This document shows, piece by piece, positions 7,430-14,143 of a stretch of DNA of 15,765 bases. Position 1 is the stretch's first letter, and each line of letters begins with the position of its first letter. The stretch is taken from NCBI GenBank assembly GCA_016213305.1, contig JACRAV010000329.1:1-15765 (forward strand), written 5' to 3'. The position numbers were made by a program, and so were the translations under genes. Source of the DNA: Candidatus Zixiibacteriota bacterium (GTDB lineage Bacteria; Zixibacteria; MSB-5A5; GN15; FEB-12). Under the pieces are notes generated by a model that worked only from the letters and a program-made list of their open reading frames with translations, made no database searches and was not told where the DNA came from.

Positions 7430-8538
7430 AGGATGTATCGATCTCCCAGCGCCCGTTTGTACCAGGCATACAGAATGGACAGGTTCACCACCACGAAGAA
7501 ATAAACGAGCCGGACAATGGTTATCTCCTGCAGGCGGGGCATGATCCGTGCGACTATGGCCACAAGATACAGCACTGCCTGACCGCCCAGCATGATGTTG
7601 TACGCTATGCCGTTTCCGAGCAAAAATAGATTTGAGATCAAGGTGGCGAGCATCAGAAACGGAATCAGCCAGCGCAGAAGTTTGTGGCTGATCACCTCTA
7701 GCGAGTAGAACCCGAAGCGGAAGGGATTCAGGATGCCCGAAAAGCAAATTAGAACGTCAATGCCGTGCACGATCGTGCGGACTTTGCGGGTGAACTCCTC
7801 GCCGTAAGAGGCGACTACCATGTAGTAGCCGATAGCCCCGTCGTCCAGTACCGCCCGATACCCCCTCATGACCGCGAGGAGCGGCACATAGAAGTCATTC
7901 GACAGATCCGGTATCCAGGGGTCGGTCAGATCCCTGCGAAGGGCGTAGAACGATCCGCTCATGCCGGTGGAGGAGCCGATGGCACTTTCGGCTTTTCGCA
8001 GAAACATATCGTATCGGATGTAGGCCCCTTCGGCGTTGACGTCACCTTTGTCGTCAATCACTTTGTCCACGCTCGAGACGCAACCGACGGCTGGATCGGC
8101 GAAATTGCTCACCATTCGCTTCAATGAGTCCGGTGGAAGCGTGATGCCGGCGTCGGTCAGCACGACAATTTCGCCGGTGGCAATGTCGAGCGCTTCACCC
8201 TGGGCGTAGTGCTTTCCCCGACGTTTGCCGAGCGGGAGCAGTCGCAGACGCGGGTCGCTGATCTTCGAGGCGATCTCATAGGAGCGGTCGGTCGAACCGT
8301 CAAAGGCGACAATGATTTCGAGCCGGTCGGCCGGGTAGTCGAGCGCAAAGGTATTCTCCAGTTTCCGCTGAATCCGGCTCTCCTGATTGTACACGGGGAT
8401 GATGAGCGAGACCCTGGGATAAATGGCACCGCGCGCGATCGGCCGGACGCGCCACCATCCGAGGATCAGAAGAAGTAGCGGGTACCCAAGATAGGTGTAC
8501 ACGATAAGACCAAGACTTATCCAGAATACCCAGGCCAT
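7408..8538 (-). CDS. Membrane-anchored GT2 family glycosyltransferase
   Basis: Family 2 glycosyltransferase of 376 residues with an N-terminal transmembrane helix (about 3-28) and three or four hydrophobic segments near 275-365, the layout of processive or polyprenyl-linked GT2 enzymes. Catalytic elements: LIIPVYNQ (45-52), VAFDGSTD (77-84), LTDAG (D129, in place of the classical DxD), GMSGSFYALR (192-201), the likely acid position N214-D215 and a FTRKVRT segment (249-255) where cellulose-synthase relatives carry QxxRW. This looks like the group that transfers one sugar rather than a true synthase. The ATG at 8538 follows the upstream stop by 2 nt; longer readings run into the GT4 gene and were not accepted. 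Confidence 0.9.
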   Translation of the reverse strand: MAWVFWISLGLIVYTYLGYPLLLLILGWWRVRPIARGAIYPRVSLIIPVYNQESRIQRKLENTFALDYPADRLEIIVAFDGSTDRSYEIASKISDPRLRLLPLGKRRGKHYAQGEALDIATGEIVVLTDAGITLPPDSLKRMVSNFADPAVGCVSSVDKVIDDKGDVNAEGAYIRYDMFLRKAESAIGSSTGMSGSFYALRRDLTDPWIPDLSNDFYVPLLAVMRGYRAVLDDGAIGYYMVVASYGEEFTRKVRTIVHGIDVLICFSGILNPFRFGFYSLEVISHKLLRWLIPFLMLATLISNLFLLGNGIAYNIMLGGQAVLYLVAIVARIMPRLQEITIVRLVYFFVVVNLSILYAWYKRALGDRYILWEPSKR

Positions 8539-8540
8539 AA

Positions 8541-9665
8541 TCAACTCAGACACTCGCGGTATAATTGTTCGTACGAACGGACATTTTGTTCGAGACTGAA
8601 TCGGCGGCGCACGTGGGCGCGGGCGGCGTGTCCCATGCACTCGGCCAGGGCACGATTGTGAAGTAACTCCACAGCGCGATCGGCCAGAGCTTTGGCAGAG
8701 GCGGGTGGCACCAGGAATCCGGTTTCGCCGTCACGCACGATTTCGCCGGGGCCTCCGGAATCGGTCACGACCACCGGCCTGCCAAGCCCCATGGCTTCGA
8801 TGGTTGCGATCGACAGCCCTTCGGTGAGGGAGGACAGCATGAACAAGTCGAGTTGCGAGAGGATGTGGGCGACATCTTCGCGAAATCCGGTCAGAATCAC
8901 CCGGTCGGCCAGGCCGAGTGTCGTAATCTGGTTGGTAAGTTCGTGTAGCAAAGCCCCCTCACCGTGACCAACGATTAGAAATCGACACTCCGGGATTCGG
9001 TCGCGGATCAACCGCGCCGCCTCCACAAAGTAGCGATACCCCTTGGGAGCGCGAATATTGCCCACCATCCCGATCAGCGGCATGCCGGGTTCGAGACCAA
9101 GGTCCGATCGAAGTGATCCCTTCGGTACCTGCGCATCGAGGGCCTCAAAATCAACACCATTATGAATCATGGTCACACGATCGGAAGAGAAGCTCCATTT
9201 CTGCTCCAATTCCCGCTTGAGATAGTTCGAGACGGCCACTACCCGCGTTGCACGCTTGCGAATAACCGCATACTTCAGTTTGCTCTTGATGCCGGCGCCG
9301 TGCCAGTCCCCCACCGTACCGTGAAAGGTGGCAATCACCGGCCGACGGGTCAGCAGGCCGCCAAGGCAGGCATAGAAGTTCATTCCGTCCAGATGGGAAT
9401 GGATGAGATCGACTCGTTCGGTCCCGACCAAACGGCAGAGTTTGCGGAGAAACATCCAGTCGTTCGCTTTAGAGCTGTGGATGATTCTCACGTCCGCGCC
9501 ACGGTCGGTGAGTTGCTCATGAAGCCAGCCGCGACCCATGACCACCACCAGAGAGTCAAAGTCATCGCGGTTGAGCCGCCCGACAATGCTGAGCAATACC
9601 GTCTCGGCGCCGCCGGGTCCAGTGGTTTCAATCAGGTGAAGAATTTTACGCCGGTGATCAAACAC
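8541..9665 (-). CDS. GT4 family glycosyltransferase (second GT4 of the operon)
   Basis: Complete GT4 enzyme of 374 residues. The N-terminal Rossmann domain begins KILHLIETTGPGGAE (GGAE at 18-21) and carries the SHLDG and FHGT motifs. The C-terminal domain starts near 200 with GMVGNIRAPKG and contains the nucleotide-sugar signature EGLSIATIE (E282, E290) and a typical GFLVPP tail. Retaining transferase, cytosolic face, sugar specificity unknown. It starts at GTG (9665), overlapping the end of the PHP gene by 8 nt, with AAGGA about 11 nt upstream. It is similar in layout to the other EX7E-type GT4 (6281-7429), which suggests successive sugars in one repeat unit. Confidence 0.92.
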   Translation of the reverse strand: MFDHRRKILHLIETTGPGGAETVLLSIVGRLNRDDFDSLVVVMGRGWLHEQLTDRGADVRIIHSSKANDWMFLRKLCRLVGTERVDLIHSHLDGMNFYACLGGLLTRRPVIATFHGTVGDWHGAGIKSKLKYAVIRKRATRVVAVSNYLKRELEQKWSFSSDRVTMIHNGVDFEALDAQVPKGSLRSDLGLEPGMPLIGMVGNIRAPKGYRYFVEAARLIRDRIPECRFLIVGHGEGALLHELTNQITTLGLADRVILTGFREDVAHILSQLDLFMLSSLTEGLSIATIEAMGLGRPVVVTDSGGPGEIVRDGETGFLVPPASAKALADRAVELLHNRALAECMGHAARAHVRRRFSLEQNVRSYEQLYRECLS

Positions 9666-10401
9666 GCTGAAACAGTTCCTTTACCCAACGCAGGCCGTTT
9701 AAGGTCATTCTCAGAAAAGCGATGGTCGCGAACTTTCCCCGGCTCATGACGGGATAGGCCCCAACCTTGAAAAATCGACTAACGCACCGATAGCGTCCGG
9801 ATTTCAGCGCCGCAACGATGGTTTCCGCATCACAGCGCTCCGAATCGATCTCCATGGCGTGATCCTGAAACGCGCGCTCGGTGTGCAAATCGAGGCCGAA
9901 GAAAGCCGTCAGGTGCGGGTGTGCTTTCTTAAGATCGAAGTACATGCGGATCGAGCGGACCTGCGGAAGATACTTGCTGTCAACAGCTCGATTCCAAATC
10001 TCCACCCCGTCGAGCAATCCCAACCATTCGTTGTCGAGCGGGTACGGGGCTTTGGTCGGATGGGCCAGCACCGCCAGACCGCCGTGGGCATGGATATGAT
10101 TGATCACTTCAGCGTGGGCGGTGGCCTGCGTCATCCGGCTGATGCCGATGCCCATGATGTGGACACCGCCGTCGCAGGAATATTCCAATCCGGGAATGAG
10201 CACGAACTGCGGACCCGACAGCTCCCGGCATTGCTCCCGGAGACGATCGAACTGATCTTCGCGAACGTCCTGCGAATGATCCGTCAAACAGACAAACTGC
10301 AGGTTGTGGCGCACAAACAGCTGTCGCAGTTCCTGCGGAGTGTGCAGGCCGTCGTGCGAAAGATCGGTGTGCACGTGAATGACGCCGCGAATTTTTGTCA
10401 T
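9658..10401 (-). CDS. PHP-domain metallophosphoesterase
   Basis: Metal-dependent phosphoesterase of 247 residues made of a single PHP domain with its motifs in order: HVHTDLSHDG (H9, H11, D17), LTDHSQD (D41, H42), PGLEYS (E73) with H81, LAHPTK (H114), EIWN (E134, N137) and GLDLH (D171, H173). With a full trinuclear-metal set it should be active. Relatives include 3'-5' exonucleases/5'-nucleotidases of the YciV group, histidinol phosphatase and CpsB/YwqE tyrosine phosphatases, but the H-x-H-x3-S-x-DG form points to the YciV-like group rather than CpsB. Its substrate here is unknown; a phosphorylated sugar intermediate is one possibility. The frame is open 98 codons further upstream over the ATP-grasp gene. 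The ATG at 10401 is chosen because the domain begins there and it follows that gene by 5 nt; AAGGAG lies 15 nt upstream. Confidence 0.88.
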   Translation of the reverse strand: MTKIRGVIHVHTDLSHDGLHTPQELRQLFVRHNLQFVCLTDHSQDVREDQFDRLREQCRELSGPQFVLIPGLEYSCDGGVHIMGIGISRMTQATAHAEVINHIHAHGGLAVLAHPTKAPYPLDNEWLGLLDGVEIWNRAVDSKYLPQVRSIRMYFDLKKAHPHLTAFFGLDLHTERAFQDHAMEIDSERCDAETIVAALKSGRYRCVSRFFKVGAYPVMSRGKFATIAFLRMTLNGLRWVKELFQRV

Positions 10402-10406
10402 ACCGG

Positions 10407-11618
10407 TTATGTCAGTCTCCTTCGCAGACCCCGGAACAAATCTCCGAAATAGCGCCGGAGTTCTCTGATCGCGGGCCGGACATCGTTGCAGTTCCATACT
10501 TCGGATCGCGTGCTCCATCCGCAAGCTCTCGCGAAATTCCAGAGGGACCCGAGGCGCCCCGGATGTCCCTGCGGGAGCGACAGGTTTTTCCGCCGGCGAA
10601 ACCAGATGGCCAGCAGATGGTCGAGATCTCCCAGAAACCATCGGGACACTACGCCCGTCCGGTAGGTTGTCACCTCCGGGACCGGCAGGGCGCATTTCAC
10701 GCGGTAGAGCAAGTACGGGAAATCGACGCCCACGTCGATGGCCAACTGTAGCGATCCCCAGAAGCGGCCGTTGACCTCCATCAGCATTGGCGTATTATCG
10801 ACACGGTCAATCTTGAACTCGACCATGGCGACCCCGTTCCAGTTCAGGGCGCGCAACAGTTTTCGGGAGTAGTCGATCATCCGTTCATCGGCGGCGACGG
10901 ATTCCCGAAGAACGCTGACGCCTCCCGACGGCGGTTTCTCGCGCAGTCTCCGATGAGCAAAGACCGCTTTCATGTCGCTATCGGCAAACAGAGCGAAAAG
11001 GCCGCTTCCATCCCCCTCGATTCGCCGCTGTATGAGGGGATATGCCATTTCGCGGTGCAGGGCCTCATACACGCGTATCAGTTCCTCCGCATTTGAAGCG
11101 TAGCGAACTTTGCCCGTTATCCACCCATTCCCCTGGCGAACGCGGGAGCGGGCGGACTTCACAACCACAGGATAGGTCAGACCGGGGGCAATGGCCCTGA
11201 TCTGATCGAGGTCGGTGATAAACTCAGTAGGGGGCACAGGAATACCCAGCGACTGCGCCAGTCGCATCAATTCCCCCTTATGTGATGAACGCTCAAAGAC
11301 GCCCGGCGCGGGCAGAGCGATACGGACCTGCCGTTCCAGTTCCGTCTGTATTTCCGACACCAGAGCACAGGTGACGTCGGTCATGGGAATTAGAAGCTCA
11401 TAGGAGCGATGGTGAACATGATCGATCAGCGCCTGTTGGAATCCGTCGGGGTTCTCGAGAGGGGACGGATAGCGCCACGGCTCCGAACAATATCGCGAGA
11501 CTCCGGCAAGACTCGTGTTGTCCTGCTCGCCGACGATGACATCCAGTCCGTGTCGCCCGAGCGACCGTACCACGGCCAGAGTCGAGCGTTGATCACCGTC
11601 GGTTACCAGAATAGCCAT
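10407..11618 (-). CDS. ATP-grasp carboxylate-amine ligase-like protein
   Basis: ATP-grasp enzyme of 403 residues. The N-terminal domain starts MAILVTDGDQRST, then comes the ATP-binding segment around YPVVVKSARSR (K154), the loop REKPPSGG (226-233) and the metal-binding C-terminal part with VEFKID (E267) and MEVNGRFWGS (E281, N283). It resembles the carbamoyl-phosphate synthase-like ligases found in glycan clusters, which join a carboxylate to an amine (or similar nucleophile) through an acyl phosphate. No transmembrane segment is seen, and the C-terminal 40 residues are very basic (Arg-rich), perhaps for membrane contact. The ATG at 11618 follows the deacetylase stop by 1 nt; an upstream TTG (11651) is less likely. 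Substrates are unknown; next to a deacetylase, an amino sugar acceptor is plausible but inferred. Confidence 0.87.
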   Translation of the reverse strand: MAILVTDGDQRSTLAVVRSLGRHGLDVIVGEQDNTSLAGVSRYCSEPWRYPSPLENPDGFQQALIDHVHHRSYELLIPMTDVTCALVSEIQTELERQVRIALPAPGVFERSSHKGELMRLAQSLGIPVPPTEFITDLDQIRAIAPGLTYPVVVKSARSRVRQGNGWITGKVRYASNAEELIRVYEALHREMAYPLIQRRIEGDGSGLFALFADSDMKAVFAHRRLREKPPSGGVSVLRESVAADERMIDYSRKLLRALNWNGVAMVEFKIDRVDNTPMLMEVNGRFWGSLQLAIDVGVDFPYLLYRVKCALPVPEVTTYRTGVVSRWFLGDLDHLLAIWFRRRKNLSLPQGHPGRLGSLWNFARACGWSTRSEVWNCNDVRPAIRELRRYFGDLFRGLRRRLT

Positions 11619-11619
11619 C

Positions 11620-12708
11620 TTACAATATCGCTCGGTTGATATGCCAGGCAAACAGGGCCGGAGAGAATTTCCCGGTCAATCCCCTGCCGACATCCTCGTG
11701 AATGTTGATACGCGGAAGAGCCATTGAATCGGCGGAGGAGGAGGCGACGCCGCGTTCTACGGTCACGGCGCAAGTGTAGCCCGCCTCGAGCGCGCGTTTT
11801 CGCACCGTGTCATTATAGTTGCCGTTCGGATACGCCAGCATGAGCAATTCCGGGTGGAGTCGGGCGACAATGGTTTCGGCCGATTCCTTCAGTTCCCGTG
11901 TGAGATCTTCGTCGCTGATTTCGGTGAATAACTCGTGATGCACGCCATGCGACCCGAACGTGATATGTTTCGTTCGCATGAGGTCGATTTCGTTCCAGTC
12001 GAGCACGACCCGTTCCGATAACGGCGGCGCCCCGTCCGGCAAAAGTTGTCTGGAGAGCGCCTCTATCAGTCGATCGCGCGACTGCGGTGACGCGCTCTTG
12101 AGAATCCGAATGCATTCGTCAAGCTGGCGCTGTCGCGCGTGAGCATTGGCGACTGCGCTCGCCTTCAGATGGGTCGCCAGATTCGCCGACATCAACTCCT
12201 GAGGCAAATCGGAGAGGGATAGTTTCGCGCGGTCACCGCATTCGAACAGATGGAGCAGTCGTTCCGGCCAGAAGATGCGCGTGGTTCCGACAAACCCGGT
12301 CGACAGAAAGATAGTTGCAGGGGTGGAAGCGTGCCGAAGCACCGGTAGCGCATATTCGTAGTTGTCGCGCCAGCCGTCGTCAAAGGTGATGACAACCGAC
12401 GGCCGCCTGAGAGCTTCTTTGTTCCCGATATGGTCCACCAGCGATTCCAGGGAGATGACCGAGAAGTGTTCTGCCAGCCAGGCGATCTGCCGCTGAAACA
12501 TATCCGGCGAAACGACAATGCCGGGGAGGGAACGGAATTCGAGCCATCGCTGATCAGACGCAGAAGGGCCGTGAGGCACAACCCGGTGGTACATGAGGAT
12601 AAAAGCGGGCTGACTTCCGCTCAGCAGACTACGCACCATGAACAGCAGGCGCCACAACCCCGTGTACAGGAACGCTCCCGCCACCATCGTCTTGATAAAT
12701 TTCTTCAT
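11620..12708 (-). CDS. NodB-type polysaccharide deacetylase with N-terminal membrane anchor
   Basis: Carbohydrate esterase family 4 deacetylase of 362 residues. A hydrophobic N-terminal segment (about 8-25) after MKKFIK is an anchor or uncleaved signal. The lipid-proximal MYHRV motif (39-43) is followed by the NodB metal motif TFDDG (108-112, D110/D111), the second motif SHGVHH (253-258, H254 and H258) and LAYPNGNYND near 295. Nearly 145 residues separate the first two motifs, far more than in compact NodB domains; residues about 145-245 form an Arg/Leu-rich, probably helical insertion. The enzyme should remove N-acetyl groups from GlcNAc-type sugars on the growing or exported glycan. Start ATG overlaps the preceding stop as ATGA, implying coupled translation. 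Confidence 0.92.
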   Translation of the reverse strand: MKKFIKTMVAGAFLYTGLWRLLFMVRSLLSGSQPAFILMYHRVVPHGPSASDQRWLEFRSLPGIVVSPDMFQRQIAWLAEHFSVISLESLVDHIGNKEALRRPSVVITFDDGWRDNYEYALPVLRHASTPATIFLSTGFVGTTRIFWPERLLHLFECGDRAKLSLSDLPQELMSANLATHLKASAVANAHARQRQLDECIRILKSASPQSRDRLIEALSRQLLPDGAPPLSERVVLDWNEIDLMRTKHITFGSHGVHHELFTEISDEDLTRELKESAETIVARLHPELLMLAYPNGNYNDTVRKRALEAGYTCAVTVERGVASSSADSMALPRINIHEDVGRGLTGKFSPALFAWHINRAIL

Positions 12709-14132
12709 GTTTGGAGCTGTGGCTGAGGTAGTCGTTCCGCGACGCTCAAACGGGCTATGTGATTGAGGGCGATGGTCAGCCCCAAAATGACGTACAGATG
12801 GGGAAAATACAGGACCGTGAGAAACACTCCACCCACGATGAAGGACAGCATGCTCATGTCAAGGGCATAGCTGAAATTCAGGATCCAGGGCTCCTGCAGG
12901 CGGGCCTCCCGGTATATCAGACGAGTTTCCCTATTCCGCTTGAAGGAGAGGTACATGATCGCAACGATGACGAGTAACCCGCCAAGACCAAGTTCCGATA
13001 TGGCCTCAATGAATATGCTGTGGGGAACAGAAGCCCCCCCGGTGATGTGACCCGGCCGGTATCGGCTGATCCAGTTCGGGGAGAAGTTGTTTATGCCGAC
13101 GCCGAGAACCGGGTGATCGGTGAACATGGCCAGCCCTCCCTTCCACAGTTCGATTCGGGCCGACGCGGTCGAGTCTTCTTCGTAATTCTTGGCCGATGTA
13201 AACCGGTCTTTCCAGGCATCGGGCGCGACAACCCAGAATCCGGCGACAAACATCGCAATCGCAATGGCGCTTATCACCTTGCTTTTGGAATATGCCCAGT
13301 ACAAAGCGCCGCAGGCAAACAGGGCCAGAGCGGCTCCGCGGGAACCGCTTCGGAGGATGGACATGACGAAAAATATCACAAATGTTCCGGCCAGGACTTT
13401 AAGCCATCTCGATTTGACGGACTGAATGAGATAGAAGGCGAGCGGCGCCACCACCGCCATGGCAAGGCCGAAGTCGGTTGAGTTGCCAAAAAAACCGCCG
13501 CCGCCGCCTGCCCCCTGACTGATGTAGAAATCCCGGTTGGTGGCGGATGCGTATCCGGCCGCAAAGGATCGTAGTTGATGCTGGCTGAGTTTGAAATTCA
13601 AAAGCAGGTAAATCCACATCACCCACTGAAATCGTTTCAGACTGTCCACCAGATTGATAATCAGAAAGCAGATTATGAACCATTTTACCAGATCAACCGA
13701 CTGGTCGAGCGCGCCGCCCGGATCTATGGACACGGCGATGGAAGCAAAGGCCAGCCCCCCCCAGAGAAGGAATAACAGATAGACCCGATCATAGACAACC
13801 TTTGACTGGCGAAATATGGCGTACCGGACCCACCAGATAACCAGCGTGGGTAAAACAATCAGCTTGCCGATCTGAAGGGCCTGAAGCGCCGGGAACATCG
13901 CGGAAAGGCGGGCGTACTCAAAGACGAAATACGCGAGAATGCCCAAGAACGGATAATATACAAGGAGAACGGCCATCGCGACCACGCCAATCAGGCCGAA
14001 CACGATCATGGGATTCACCAGCAGTAACGCAACACCACTGCCGATCGACACCAGCGCCAGCGCCGCCCACCAGAGGTGCGCCGGCTTGATCACCGGTTCC
14101 CGCGTCGCAATGTGATGAGTCTGTCGATTCAT
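12705..14132 (-). CDS. O-antigen ligase/polymerase-like membrane protein
   Basis: Multi-pass protein of 475 residues with about eleven hydrophobic helices, matching the O-antigen ligase/Wzy fold. Conserved features are SGSRGAA in the central region, and a large external loop holding the YEEDSTASAR segment, DHPVLGVGINNF and the histidine in VPHSIFIEAISELG. This part recalls, from memory, the O-glycosylation ligase associated with exosortase A, which often accompanies PEP-CTERM loci. It either polymerises lipid-linked repeats or transfers the glycan to lipid or protein at the periplasmic face. A run of five glycines before FFG sits in the first large loop. The ATG at 14132 lies 11 nt after the GT4 stop with only weak ribosome complementarity. 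Confidence 0.9.
   Translation of the reverse strand: MNRQTHHIATREPVIKPAHLWWAALALVSIGSGVALLLVNPMIVFGLIGVVAMAVLLVYYPFLGILAYFVFEYARLSAMFPALQALQIGKLIVLPTLVIWWVRYAIFRQSKVVYDRVYLLFLLWGGLAFASIAVSIDPGGALDQSVDLVKWFIICFLIINLVDSLKRFQWVMWIYLLLNFKLSQHQLRSFAAGYASATNRDFYISQGAGGGGGFFGNSTDFGLAMAVVAPLAFYLIQSVKSRWLKVLAGTFVIFFVMSILRSGSRGAALALFACGALYWAYSKSKVISAIAIAMFVAGFWVVAPDAWKDRFTSAKNYEEDSTASARIELWKGGLAMFTDHPVLGVGINNFSPNWISRYRPGHITGGASVPHSIFIEAISELGLGGLLVIVAIMYLSFKRNRETRLIYREARLQEPWILNFSYALDMSMLSFIVGGVFLTVLYFPHLYVILGLTIALNHIARLSVAERLPQPQLQT
13488..13506 (-). repeat. Short mononucleotide and trinucleotide tract inside the ligase gene
   Basis: On the coding strand four GGC codons are followed by GGT and a run of seven T, encoding glycines then Phe-Phe. 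Both tracts are slippage-prone in principle, so length changes could alter the loop or shift the frame. They are short and in frame here, so this may just be codon choice. Confidence 0.4.
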
Positions 14133-14143
14133 AGTCCGTCGTG

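Noticed and set aside
7430..7747. N-terminal extension of the third GT4 gene by 106 codons
   Set aside because: It lies over the GT2 coding region and shows no GT4 features; the fold begins at about the GTG at 7429.
8539..8640. Extension of the membrane-anchored GT2 by 34 codons
   Set aside because: It overlaps the end of the GT4 gene and is Arg/Pro-rich; the membrane helix starts right at the ATG at 8538.
10402..10695. N-terminal extension of the PHP gene by 98 codons
   Set aside because: It overlaps the ATP-grasp gene, is Pro/Arg-rich without domain character, and the PHP domain starts exactly at the internal ATG (10401).
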